49,560 nucleotides of DNA. Source: Methylococcales bacterium. GTDB taxonomy: Bacteria > Pseudomonadota > Gammaproteobacteria > Methylococcales > Methylomonadaceae. Below are positions 7,555-16,365 of the stretch, in pieces. The DNA lies in NCBI GenBank assembly GCA_030753675.1, contig JASMBU010000011.1, forward strand, positions 1 through 49,560, given 5' to 3'. A model generated the notes under the pieces. It did not search any database and was not told where the DNA came from. It saw only the letters and a list, made by a program, of their open reading frames with translations. The position numbers and the translations under genes were made by a program. How positions within the stretch are numbered: the first letter of the stretch is position 1; each line of letters starts with the position of its first letter.

Positions 7555-8457
7555 ATGAGAAAAAATATCTGGGTTAAAGGGGGGGTGACGGCGATGTTAT
7601 GGGTTGCGGTCATTTTTAATCACAGTGATACGATTGATACTATGGGTCAGCACCACATTAATAATTCTTTTAATGTGGCCTCAACCACCTTTGTTGCAGC
7701 CCGTGCTTTGAATGCGGTTATTTCAGTAGTGCAAGGGACTGAACTGGCGATGGTGCCATTAGGTGTAGGAATGACATTGACACCCGGGCAAATTTTGGAC
7801 CCAGTCAATGATTTGATTGAACAGTTTTCTTGGGTGATGTTGGCAAGTACAACGGCCATTGGTATCGAAAAAGTAGCTATGGCGATAAGTGTCTGGCCCA
7901 TTAGCAAGGTGATTTATAGCGGTTTTCTGGTATTAACGATTTTGTTAATGTGGTCGGGGAAAGTTTCGATAAAGTGTAGAGTTTTTTGGCTGAAGGCTTC
8001 TATTATTGTGGTTTTTTTGCGGTTTAGTATTCCTGTCGTCTTCATAATGAATGCGCAGGTTTATGAACGATTTTTGGGGCCGCAATATAATCAGTCTATT
8101 TTAGTTATTAAACAGACCCATAAAAATATTGAGCACTTAGGACAAGACTATCAGTCGATAGCTCTTGAAATGCAAAAGCAACAGCAACCCAGTGATGAAT
8201 CAACCTTGTGGAGCCGTGTTAAGAACACATTAGATATTAAGGCTTATGTGCAACTGCAGTTGGCGAAATTAAAAACACAGATAGAACAACGGTTGATACA
8301 GTTAAAGACAGCAGCTAATAATGTAGTGGAACATTTATTAGAACTCATCGTGGTGTTTATTTTACATGCGGTTATTTTTCCAGTGGTATTTTTATATGGG
8401 TTATATCGATTGACACACTATTTATTGTCACTGAAACTGTCCAATTTATTTGATTGA
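7555..8457 (+). CDS. multi-pass membrane protein of unknown function
   Basis: A 300-residue protein I do not recognise. It starts with a signal-anchor-like helix (about 10-22). Hydrophobic segments follow near residues 92-115, 118-138 and 147-168. Next is a long helical, probably coiled-coil region (about 170-260, rich in Q, K, E and L). A final membrane hairpin lies near 262-290. The coiled coil between membrane segments suggests a structural or assembly role, but no function can be assigned. It lies between bioA (120 bp upstream) and a NUDIX gene on the same strand. Length and codon use look like a genuine gene. Confidence 0.75.
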   Translation: MRKNIWVKGGVTAMLWVAVIFNHSDTIDTMGQHHINNSFNVASTTFVAARALNAVISVVQGTELAMVPLGVGMTLTPGQILDPVNDLIEQFSWVMLASTTAIGIEKVAMAISVWPISKVIYSGFLVLTILLMWSGKVSIKCRVFWLKASIIVVFLRFSIPVVFIMNAQVYERFLGPQYNQSILVIKQTHKNIEHLGQDYQSIALEMQKQQQPSDESTLWSRVKNTLDIKAYVQLQLAKLKTQIEQRLIQLKTAANNVVEHLLELIVVFILHAVIFPVVFLYGLYRLTHYLLSLKLSNLFD

Positions 8458-8532
8458 TAGAAGGCTGTTTTTTGATTAAGGCGTGTGTTTCTTGGTCGAA
8501 GAGCAGTCGCTAATAGCATAGAGGAGCTAACG

Positions 8533-8967
8533 ATGGCAAAACCGGTAACACCCTTAGTCGCTGCAGATACCATCATTGAATTGATTGACCGCCCCGGCCG
8601 ACCTTTTGTGCTGATCGAACGTGCTTTTGAGCCGTTAGGGTGGGCTATCCCGGGTGGTTTTGTTGATTTAGGCGAGACCATGGAGGCCGCAGCCACACGT
8701 GAGGCCGCAGAAGAAACAGGGTTGACTGTAAGATTAATGGCTTTGTTAGGGCTGTATTCAGACCCCAGTCGAGATCCAAGGAATCATACCGTAACCGCAG
8801 TCTACGTGGCCGAGGCAGTAGGGTTGCCGGTAGCGGCGGATGATGCAAAAGAATGTGGGGTGTTTACTTTCGAGACCATACCAAAAATATTAGCCTTTGA
8901 TCATAACAAGGTACTTGCCGACTATCATGATTTTGTTACTTCTGGGCAGGTTACACCCTTACGTTAA
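8533..8967 (+). CDS. NUDIX hydrolase
   Basis: A 144-residue protein with a perfect Nudix box: GGFVDLGETMEAAATREAAE then ETGL, matching G-x5-E-x7-R-E-U-x-E-E-x-G-U. These enzymes hydrolyse a nucleoside diphosphate linked to another group (for example ADP-ribose or oxidised nucleotides) using Mg2+ held by the box glutamates. The ATG at 8533 is chosen because GAGGAG lies just before it. A GTG at 8485 would add 16 residues with no homology to the family. The fold opens with TPLVAADTIIEL as in ADP-ribose-type members, but substrate cannot be fixed from sequence. Confidence 0.9.
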   Translation: MAKPVTPLVAADTIIELIDRPGRPFVLIERAFEPLGWAIPGGFVDLGETMEAAATREAAEETGLTVRLMALLGLYSDPSRDPRNHTVTAVYVAEAVGLPVAADDAKECGVFTFETIPKILAFDHNKVLADYHDFVTSGQVTPLR

Positions 8968-8975
8968 ATACCGGG

Positions 8976-9785
8976 TTAAGGTGAAGTGCGAACATCGCTC
9001 GTTAGTTTAATCAAGTAAAGCTGAGACCAGTTTTTCCCGGTGACCCAAAAGGCATCATCTGATGGGCTGTAGGCAATACCATTTAAAACCTCATTATGAT
9101 TACGGGCAGTCAGATCATAGAGGGCGAACAAGTCAATGAAACTCACAACTTTCCCATTGCTGGGGTCGATGATGACAATGATGTCTTGCCCCCAAATGTT
9201 GGCATAAATCAGACCCTGAGTGCATTCTAGTTCATTAATAAGTGGCAAGGGTTGGTCATCGAGCATAATAGTGAGGGTGCTGGTTATTCGAAAATTGTCA
9301 GGATTACGAAAAGTGAGTTGCTCACTGCCATTAGAGGTCACTAAAGACGTTCCGTCATAACAAATGCCCCAGCCTTCTCCGGTATAACTGTGCGAGCCCA
9401 TTATTTTAAAATCGTTGGTATCTAGTCGGAGCGCTGTTTCAGCTTTCCAGGTTAACAGAATTAGCGTGTTGTTAATGTGAGTGAGGCCCTCAGCAAAAAG
9501 GGTAGTATCCAGTTTCAATTGTTGACTAATAGCGCCCGTGGAAAGATTGATTTTATTGAGCGTAGAATGACCGTAGCGGCCAGCAGATTCATATAAGGTG
9601 CCCGCTTTAATCTCTAAACCTTGGGTAAACAGTTCTTTATTATGCGGTAGTACTTTAATGATTTTATAAGAGGTTTCAGGTGTGGCGGCGAGGAGTATTG
9701 TGCTCGGTATGACAGCCCCAAATAAAACGATAAGAAGGTTTTGAAAGAGTCGCTTTGAGCTTTGGTGATAGATCCGGTTCATCAT
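8976..9785 (-). CDS. glutaminyl-peptide cyclotransferase (glutamine cyclotransferase family)
   Basis: A 269-residue exported protein of the plant/bacterial glutamine cyclotransferase family, a five-bladed beta-propeller that converts N-terminal glutamine to pyroglutamate. An N-terminal hydrophobic segment (about 14-33) predicts export. Family signatures: LPHNKELFTQGLEIKAGTLYES, GRYGHSTLNKI, LFAEGLTHINNTLILLTWK, GEGWGICYDG, TSNGSEQLTF, INELECTQGLIYANIW, and HNEVLNGIAY. Its stop lies 8 bases from the NUDIX stop (convergent). It is divergent from elyC across 72 bp. The physiological substrate in bacteria is not known. Confidence 0.9.
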   Translation of the reverse strand: MMNRIYHQSSKRLFQNLLIVLFGAVIPSTILLAATPETSYKIIKVLPHNKELFTQGLEIKAGTLYESAGRYGHSTLNKINLSTGAISQQLKLDTTLFAEGLTHINNTLILLTWKAETALRLDTNDFKIMGSHSYTGEGWGICYDGTSLVTSNGSEQLTFRNPDNFRITSTLTIMLDDQPLPLINELECTQGLIYANIWGQDIIVIIDPSNGKVVSFIDLFALYDLTARNHNEVLNGIAYSPSDDAFWVTGKNWSQLYLIKLTSDVRTSP

Positions 9786-9857
9786 GGGTTTGTGTTAGTG
9801 AATAACCTTTGTTTTAATGAATATTTCAAGGTACAAAATAACAGAGGTTAAGGGCGG

Positions 9858-10637
9858 ATGGCAGATATATTTTTTTGGTGTTCTAAATTGTTATGGGGGA
9901 TCGTTTCGCCAGATGGTTTGCTAGTCGTTGCTTTTGGTTTAGGGATGGGGTTGTGGGCTTTTGGGCGCATTAAGACAGCGAGACTATTATTAACGGTTTT
10001 GTTTGGCGGTATGGTTTTTATTACGCTATTTCCAGTAGGCAGTTGGTTGTTGTACCCTCTGGAAAGTCGTTATCCAGCGCATCCTGAATTGGTTGATATT
10101 GATGGTATTGTCATTTTGAGTGGTGCAGAGCAGAGCTTAAAAACAGCGTTATGGGATAGTGTTAATTTAGGAGGAGCTGCAGAGAGAGATTTGGCATTTA
10201 TGGCCTTGGCGCGAAAGTTTCCAAAGGCTAAGTTAGTGTTTACAGGAGGGTCTGGAAGCTTGTTTACTCAGGATTTTAAGGCGACAGATGTGGCTCGAAG
10301 ACTGTTCAGGGAACAAGGTTTGGATTTGAACAGAATCATTTTTGAGTCTAAGTCGCGTAACACATGGGAGAATGCCTATTTTAGCGTGCAGCAGGTCAAG
10401 CCCATGGCGACTGAAAGGTGGGTGCTAATTACTACCGGTTGGCATATGCCACGAGCAGTAGGTGTTTTTTGTCAGGTTGGATGGGATGTTATTCCCTACC
10501 CGGTTGATTTTGCAACTTTGCCCGGGTACTTAGGGACTATTGAATGGGATTTTGCAAAGCATCTTCAGTTGTTAAAAATAGCAATTAAAGAATGGGTTGG
10601 GCTTAGCGCTTACCGGTTTACGGGGAAAAGCTGTTGA
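9858..10637 (+). CDS. elyC: ElyC/YdcF-family DUF218 envelope protein
   Basis: A 259-residue inner-membrane protein. Two hydrophobic helices at about 15-33 and 38-60 are followed by LLYPLESRYP and a DUF218 domain. DUF218 motifs: DGIVILSGAEQ, KAKLVFTGGSGSL, IIFESKSRNTWENA, and TTGWHMPRAVGVF. E. coli ElyC has the same length and layout and is needed for envelope integrity and peptidoglycan/undecaprenyl-carrier homeostasis at low temperature. It lies 38 bases upstream of the Cache-REC gene, likely with shared transcription. The family is clear; the exact orthologue assignment is reasonable rather than certain. Confidence 0.82.
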   Translation: MADIFFWCSKLLWGIVSPDGLLVVAFGLGMGLWAFGRIKTARLLLTVLFGGMVFITLFPVGSWLLYPLESRYPAHPELVDIDGIVILSGAEQSLKTALWDSVNLGGAAERDLAFMALARKFPKAKLVFTGGSGSLFTQDFKATDVARRLFREQGLDLNRIIFESKSRNTWENAYFSVQQVKPMATERWVLITTGWHMPRAVGVFCQVGWDVIPYPVDFATLPGYLGTIEWDFAKHLQLLKIAIKEWVGLSAYRFTGKSC

Positions 10638-10674
10638 CTTTTTTTATCGTTAAGGCGAGGGTTAAGTTTTAGGC

Positions 10675-12993
10675 GTGGGTAAGGGTATTTTGGGTGGTAT
10701 ATTTTTTATGGTAAAAATAGCGTTATCTTTTTTGGTTTTCATAATGGTGGCCGGTTTGCTGTTTGTATTGGCTATGATATTTGGGATCAAACCTGAGTCG
10801 GAGGTAGAATTAAGAGAAAGTGCTGATAAAGATTTTGAACGGATCACTTTGGCCATTCACCAGCATTTAGAGCATGCAATATCAACAGCCCAAGCACTTG
10901 CTAATTCAGCTAAATTAATGCCGGGTATGCCTGAACATTCTCAGCTTATTAAGCCGCTTTTTAAATCAATAATTGCAACGCCCGGATACGAATATTTAAT
11001 TGCCGGCGGTGGCATTTGGCCGGAGCCGTTCCAGTTTAATCCTGAAAAAGAACGGGATAGCTTTTTTTGGGGCCGAAATGAAGATAATCGACTGGTTTTT
11101 TATGATGACTATAATTTATTGGCAGGGCCAGGCTATCACCATCAAGAATGGTATGTGCCGGCACGTTTTTTAGCACCAGGGGAAGTTTATTGGTCTAAAT
11201 CTTACATAGACCCCTACTCGTTACAACCCATGGTTACAGTGACAATACCGATTATTAATCATGGGAACTTTCTTGGAGTTTCTACTGTTGATATCAAACT
11301 TGAAGGCTTGGGGGTATTATTACAATTAATCAAGGATCGCCACCATAAGAACGTGTTTTTAGTAGATAGGAATTTGCAACTCATTGCTAAGCCTCATGTT
11401 CAATCTTTGGAAAATGAAGTGTTAGAACAGGATGACTTCTTGAGTAACGCATCTGATTTCCAACAGGTTAAATCGGTGTTGAAACAGCGTCGTGAACAGC
11501 GGATTGTTCAAGCACAAAATAATTTACGTGTTACCCAATTGGCAAAAGAAATAAGTCCTGTTAATGGCGCGATCGATTTTGATGAGGGTCTGATAATTGC
11601 AAGTGGGTTCTACCGCCAAAAGGGTAAGGATTCATCTTTGCTTTCTAAAAATGCGGACATGATAGTTACAAATTTGTCCAAACAAAGAATCGCCTTTTCT
11701 CAATTAATTCCGTCTTTGCAATGGACAATTGTTATAGTTGAAGACCGTGTTGATGTTCCTATATCACAAATCATAGCTGATAATTTTAACCCATTTAAAT
11801 TTTCTTTTCTGATCATATGTTTGCTATTTATTTATTGGCAAATGCACCGTTATTTTATTAAGCCATTAAGTGTTATAGACCATCAACTTGCTGAATATGA
11901 GATATTTGATGATGAGTGGGTACAGCATGTAGAAAATAAAAATCTTGAAAATCAAGGCAAGAAAGAAAGAGCGAATAATGTGATTTCGCGCATATCGCAA
12001 GAGTTAGTTAAGCGAGATAAATATCTAAAACATGCAATGGAATTATTGCACGACGGACCCTTAGAAGAAATAAAAATAGAATATGAACCCAATGAGGCAG
12101 GTATAACTAGGGAAGAGCAAAGGGTATTACCCATAAGAGACCAAGGAGTGGCTCCTTTTGGGAGTGACAAGGATATCAATACGGTAAGCGGAAAACTCCG
12201 TGGTTGTAATTTATTACTGGTTGAGGATGATAAGGTTAGCCGTCAGTTATTGCATGCTTTTTGTCTGAGTCATAGATTATCACTAATGAGTGTGGAGACG
12301 GGTGAGGACATGTTGCCGGCATTACAAGGGAATCATTTTGATGCGGTTCTGTTAGATTTGAATCTACCGAAAATGAGTGGGGTAAGGGTAAAGCAACTTA
12401 TTAGAAACCAAAAAGAGTTTAAGCAATTACCAGTAATTATGCTCTCAGCAACTAAAATAAAAGCGCAAGAAGAATTCTTAGAAGGCGATGATTTTTGTGA
12501 CTTTTTTCATAAAACCCTACCTTTGGAACAGCTACTGTTTAAACTAGCGACATGGCTTCCTAACCAGTCAGAATCAACGGCAATTTATTATCCCGGTGAC
12601 ACTGAGTTATCAGAGTCTTCAATATTTGGGCTAACGGAACAGCAGGCGCTAAACGTTAAGGTGGGTTTGCATTACTGTGGTGAGGACATAGAGGCTTATA
12701 GATCGTTATTGAATTCATTTAGAGATCAATTTAAAGGCTTTGCTCTTTTGAGTAAGACTTATTGGGGTGAGGGTGATCAGAGTCAGTGGCAGAAACTTTT
12801 ACGAAGTATGCGAAAAAGTGCCGTTATTATCGGCGCTGAAAAGTTGACTGACCAAGTCGATGCTTTGGTTGTTATTTGTCGACAAGAACCGGTTAAAAAA
12901 GCCGAAATAGAATCGGGTATCAGCGCTGTAAAGAAAGAATTAGAGGGCGTGTTAATAGCCATCAATACGATGGTAACAACGGCCAGAAGATAG
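10675..12993 (+). CDS. membrane Cache-domain receptor with REC domain and degenerate HPt
   Basis: A 772-residue membrane signalling protein with no kinase domain. A TM helix at 13-38 is followed by a periplasmic dCache-like sensor (about 45-370, with GGIWPEP, FFWGRNEDN, HHQEWYVPAR and VYWSKSYIDPYS). TM2 is near 375-395. A cytoplasmic linker leads to a REC domain (about 513-630) with acid pair D518-D519, phospho-acceptor D561 and the lysine in HKTLPLE. The tail (about 660-765) resembles HPt around LRSMRKSAVIIGAEKL, but R710 stands where HPt proteins carry the phosphorylated His. The start is GTG; an ATG at 10708 is an alternative. The next gene encodes a hybrid kinase that probably phosphorylates it. 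The ligand is unknown. Confidence 0.85.
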   Translation: MGKGILGGIFFMVKIALSFLVFIMVAGLLFVLAMIFGIKPESEVELRESADKDFERITLAIHQHLEHAISTAQALANSAKLMPGMPEHSQLIKPLFKSIIATPGYEYLIAGGGIWPEPFQFNPEKERDSFFWGRNEDNRLVFYDDYNLLAGPGYHHQEWYVPARFLAPGEVYWSKSYIDPYSLQPMVTVTIPIINHGNFLGVSTVDIKLEGLGVLLQLIKDRHHKNVFLVDRNLQLIAKPHVQSLENEVLEQDDFLSNASDFQQVKSVLKQRREQRIVQAQNNLRVTQLAKEISPVNGAIDFDEGLIIASGFYRQKGKDSSLLSKNADMIVTNLSKQRIAFSQLIPSLQWTIVIVEDRVDVPISQIIADNFNPFKFSFLIICLLFIYWQMHRYFIKPLSVIDHQLAEYEIFDDEWVQHVENKNLENQGKKERANNVISRISQELVKRDKYLKHAMELLHDGPLEEIKIEYEPNEAGITREEQRVLPIRDQGVAPFGSDKDINTVSGKLRGCNLLLVEDDKVSRQLLHAFCLSHRLSLMSVETGEDMLPALQGNHFDAVLLDLNLPKMSGVRVKQLIRNQKEFKQLPVIMLSATKIKAQEEFLEGDDFCDFFHKTLPLEQLLFKLATWLPNQSESTAIYYPGDTELSESSIFGLTEQQALNVKVGLHYCGEDIEAYRSLLNSFRDQFKGFALLSKTYWGEGDQSQWQKLLRSMRKSAVIIGAEKLTDQVDALVVICRQEPVKKAEIESGISAVKKELEGVLIAINTMVTTARR

Positions 12994-13095
12994 TTTTTTT
13001 GTATGGTGTGTATTTAGGGTGAGCTAACAGTAGTAAAAAATTGCCAGCATGAGTGAGTTACTGGCGATGATACATTTTTAAGTAGCGGGTGAATT

Positions 13096-15483
13096 ATGCT
13101 AGCATTTTTCCAATCAATTTTAGACACTAAATATGTCATTCCACAGGGTATGAGTTTTCAATCGCAAAGTGATATTTCACCTATGCTCTTGATGACAGAT
13201 TTTGTGATCATTTTGGCTAAAATATCGATTTCAGCCTGGTTGCTAATGTTTTATAAAAGGTATAAAGAACAGCAACTTAGTGGCGTAATATTCTTATTGG
13301 GTGTTTTGATGAGTGTAGATGTTCTGGGGCAGTTGACTCATATGGTGAGGGCTGTGGGTGAGCATCAGGTTTCTATTTTATTTGTTATTGTTAAGGGTGT
13401 TATCTGTATTTTGGCCGTGATAATGGTTATTTATATTTGGTTAAATAGAATGGTGTTGAATAAGGATAAGGGGCATATTTGGGATTCTTATCAGGAGATG
13501 ATTGCTACGGCTAATGCACCTGTTTTTGGTGTTGATCTAGACGGTCGTGTAACGGAATGGAATGCGAGTGCAGAAAGGCTAACAGGCTATTTAAAGCAAG
13601 AAGTCTTAGGTAAAAAAATGGTTGAAAATTTTGTAGATGAAGATGATAAACCATTAGTCCAGTGTGTTCATGATAAAACATTAAAGGGTGATGAAACAAT
13701 TTTATATGAGTTGCCACTGATAACCCAGAAAGGTAATCGTGTCGAAGTGTTATTAAGTTCTTCTTCGCAGTGTAATAGACGAGGAGAAATTATAGGGTGT
13801 ATTGGTTTTGGTCAGAATATTACAGAACTGAAAAATAAGAGTAATGATCTGCTTAAAGTCAATGAACGCTTACAACAAGAGGTGCTTATTCATGAAGAAA
13901 CGAAAGAAAAATTGCTCGAATTGACGGCTAATTTAGATCAAGTAGTAGAACAAAGAACCAAAAAGTTAAAAAGGTCAGACCGAGTTAAAAGTGAGTTTAT
14001 TACGCATGTTAGCCATGAGCTTAGGACGCCTTTACATGGCTTGTTAGGGTTCTCACAACTCTTACAAGCTGACGAAGGGTTAACTGCTGAGCATCAAGAA
14101 AAATTAACGATTATTAATGAATGTGGGGAAACATTGTTATTGATGATTAATGATTTGTTGGAAGTGGGTATACATGATAGAGAGATTATTGATTCTGTTC
14201 TTGAATCATTTAATTTGTTTGAGTGGTTGAAGGGCATAAGGAAAATAGCAGAACAACAATGCGATGAAAAACAAATTGAATTCCAGTTTCAGATTGTCAA
14301 TGACAATTTACCCCAATATGTCATCGGTGACGCTAAGTTAATGAGGCAGTTGTTGCTCAATTTAATTACTAATGCGATTAAATATACCGAGAAAGGATCG
14401 GTTTGCTTACGAGTCTATTGTGAAGATAATAGATTTCATTTTCAAGTGGAAGATACTGGCCGTGGTATTTTGGACCATGAAATAGAAAATATTTTTGATC
14501 CTTATTATCGGTCATTGTCAGCGGAAACCACACAAGGAATGGGCTTAGGGCTGGCTATTTGTAAGAAAATAGCGGGGATACTAGGTTCAGATATTGTTGT
14601 TAATTCTGTTGTTAATGAAGGCAGTGTCTTTGAATTTACAGTTGAACTTGAGCTGGCTCCGATAACCCAATTAAGTCCTTTAGATTCGATGATCTCAATG
14701 AGGTATGAGGGGGTAGAAAAAATAATCATGGTGGTTGACGATAACGTAACGAATCGACTTTATATGGAAGAGCTTTTGTTGGGGAAAGGGTTTAATGTTT
14801 TTCTAGTAGAAAGTGGCGAAGAATGCTTGGAGTCAGTCAATAGTATTAAGCCGGATTTGATATTAATGGATTTAAAGATGCCGGGGTTGAGCGGTGTTGA
14901 GACCACAAAGCGATTAAGAAAGCAGAGCGTGAATTGGCCTGTTGTTGCCATGACGGCCAGTCCTTTAGAGCAAGATAAAGTGGATTTTTTTGCGGCAGGC
15001 GGGGTAGATTTTTTAGAGAAGCCATTGAACATGGAGGATTTCTACTATTGCCTGCAACAATGTTTGGGTGTTAATTTGCTTGATGGTAATGAGTATCAAT
15101 CAGAACCGAAAAGAAGCGCTAACAGCGCACATAGAATTCTGATTGTTGATGATGTGGTAGTAAATACGCAATGGTTGAGCGGTGTATTACAAAACAAGGG
15201 TTATTGTGTTGATGTTGTGGAGACCGGTTTGTTGGCAATCGAAAGATTAAACATAACAGAGTACGACTTTTTGTTAATAGATTTGGCAATCTATCAGAGC
15301 GATCAACAAGACCAACTTAAAGCAGTTTTAAATACTAAGAAGCTTAAGATGTTAGTCATTGCTTTAGAAAATGAGAGCCAGAAAGTACCGTCATCACAAC
15401 GGTTAAAATGGGGTGAGTTTAGCCATTGTTTAGATTTGCCGATAGAGTGGAAGAAACTTGATGGTATTATAGCGACGATTTAA
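13096..15483 (+). CDS. hybrid sensor histidine kinase (3 TM, PAS, HisKA, HATPase, REC, REC-like)
   Basis: A 795-residue inner-membrane protein. Three helices near 30-55, 60-83 and 92-118 leave little outside the membrane. A PAS domain (about 130-245) follows, then a coiled coil. HisKA carries H307 in FITHVSHELRTPLHGLLGFS. The HATPase domain shows the N box NLITNAIKYTEKG, DTGRGI, and MGLGLAICKKIAG. REC1 (about 540-660) has D592 in ILMDLKMPGLSG. A second receiver (about 675-793) keeps D729 but lacks the usual Thr/Ser and Lys positions, so it looks degenerate. It lies 102 bp after the Cache-REC gene and probably acts with it. No HPt is present. Confidence 0.9.
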   Translation: MLAFFQSILDTKYVIPQGMSFQSQSDISPMLLMTDFVIILAKISISAWLLMFYKRYKEQQLSGVIFLLGVLMSVDVLGQLTHMVRAVGEHQVSILFVIVKGVICILAVIMVIYIWLNRMVLNKDKGHIWDSYQEMIATANAPVFGVDLDGRVTEWNASAERLTGYLKQEVLGKKMVENFVDEDDKPLVQCVHDKTLKGDETILYELPLITQKGNRVEVLLSSSSQCNRRGEIIGCIGFGQNITELKNKSNDLLKVNERLQQEVLIHEETKEKLLELTANLDQVVEQRTKKLKRSDRVKSEFITHVSHELRTPLHGLLGFSQLLQADEGLTAEHQEKLTIINECGETLLLMINDLLEVGIHDREIIDSVLESFNLFEWLKGIRKIAEQQCDEKQIEFQFQIVNDNLPQYVIGDAKLMRQLLLNLITNAIKYTEKGSVCLRVYCEDNRFHFQVEDTGRGILDHEIENIFDPYYRSLSAETTQGMGLGLAICKKIAGILGSDIVVNSVVNEGSVFEFTVELELAPITQLSPLDSMISMRYEGVEKIIMVVDDNVTNRLYMEELLLGKGFNVFLVESGEECLESVNSIKPDLILMDLKMPGLSGVETTKRLRKQSVNWPVVAMTASPLEQDKVDFFAAGGVDFLEKPLNMEDFYYCLQQCLGVNLLDGNEYQSEPKRSANSAHRILIVDDVVVNTQWLSGVLQNKGYCVDVVETGLLAIERLNITEYDFLLIDLAIYQSDQQDQLKAVLNTKKLKMLVIALENESQKVPSSQRLKWGEFSHCLDLPIEWKKLDGIIATI

Positions 15484-15564
15484 ATCGTGTCTCATTTCTG
15501 ATCTTTTGGCTGGTACGTGGAAGAGCCTTTTTAGTTAACCGTATTTATTCAAGGGTAGATGGGT

Positions 15565-16098
15565 TTAAGGTTTTTTATTTTCAATGGCTGGATTGCTAGC
15601 GTTGAGGCTGTGAAGAAATCGGCTGAATTTGTCAGCTAACAAAGGTAAAACGGTCATGAGTCGGTGATCAGCATTACAAATGGTTAGATTGGCATGGTAT
15701 TGTTGGCAAAATCTCCAACTATTTTCAGGAGGGACAATGACGTCTTGCCAACCGTGAACGACTTCGAGGGTACACACAGGGAATGTAAAGGTAGTTTGCT
15801 GGTAGCCCGGTAAGTAAAAAGCTGGGGCTAGCAAGAAAAGCCCTTTGGGTTTTAAGGTTTCAGCAGCAACGGCACAGACATAAGCGCCCATGCTCGACCC
15901 GACTAAGATAATTTCATCAAATTCAGACCAATCATTGGCCAGTAATTGTAAGACGCGTGCGTCAGGGTCGTTCTGGTTACGGTAATCAATACTTTGGGTT
16001 TCATAGCCATGTTGTTGGGCGACTTGAGTAAACACCTGCGTTTTTTCGGTATAGGGTTGGCTGTCTTTGCCATGGTTATAAAGCATTAATTTGCGCAT
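15565..16098 (-). CDS. small alpha/beta hydrolase
   Basis: A 177-residue cytoplasmic alpha/beta hydrolase. The opening LMLYNHGKDSQPYTEK, the nucleophile elbow GSSMGAYVC, the acid-bearing VVHGWQDVIVPPENS and the histidine in NADHRLM give a plausible Ser-Asp-His triad. The short length and SSMGAY elbow resemble YqiA/UPF0227-type esterases. Substrate is unknown. It converges with the hybrid kinase gene (81 bp between stops) and is divergent from nhaD. The C-terminal tail after about residue 163 is polar and probably disordered. Confidence 0.85.
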   Translation of the reverse strand: MRKLMLYNHGKDSQPYTEKTQVFTQVAQQHGYETQSIDYRNQNDPDARVLQLLANDWSEFDEIILVGSSMGAYVCAVAAETLKPKGLFLLAPAFYLPGYQQTTFTFPVCTLEVVHGWQDVIVPPENSWRFCQQYHANLTICNADHRLMTVLPLLADKFSRFLHSLNASNPAIENKKP

Positions 16099-16203
16099 AG
16101 GGTGAATACTTAGCCGGTAATGGATATGAGTTTGAGTTAGAACGGGTCTTTGTTGGTCTGGGTATGATTAATTTGATTGCAGAATGATTGGATGATTTTT
16201 TGA

Positions 16204-16365
16204 TATAATACGCCTAGTTTTTTGTACAGTGGCCTCATTTGAATGATTTAATTCAAGGTTTTAGGGCAATTGTGCCTAGCAGATGATCTTTCTGTTTTAT
16301 TTTTTATATAACGAGCACATTTTAAATGTATGTTTATACTGTAGTCTGTGTTGATTTGAGGAGTT
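16204..16365 (+). promoter_or_regulatory. structured leader of nhaD
   Basis: A perfect TATAAT (16204-16209) marks a likely -10 element; no good -35 at normal spacing is seen. Downstream are two hairpins: TTGAAT/ATTCAA (16239-16256) and TAGGGCA/TGCCTA with one bulge (16262-16278). A second copy of GCCTAG at 16212-16217 could compete for the TAGG arm. The leader would be about 150 bases. The nhaD ribosome site GAGGAG is at its end. Confidence 0.4.

Noticed and set aside
12994-13095. Operator in the gap between the two signalling genes
   Set aside because: GCCAG/CTGGC arms are only 5 bp with a long loop; could be chance.
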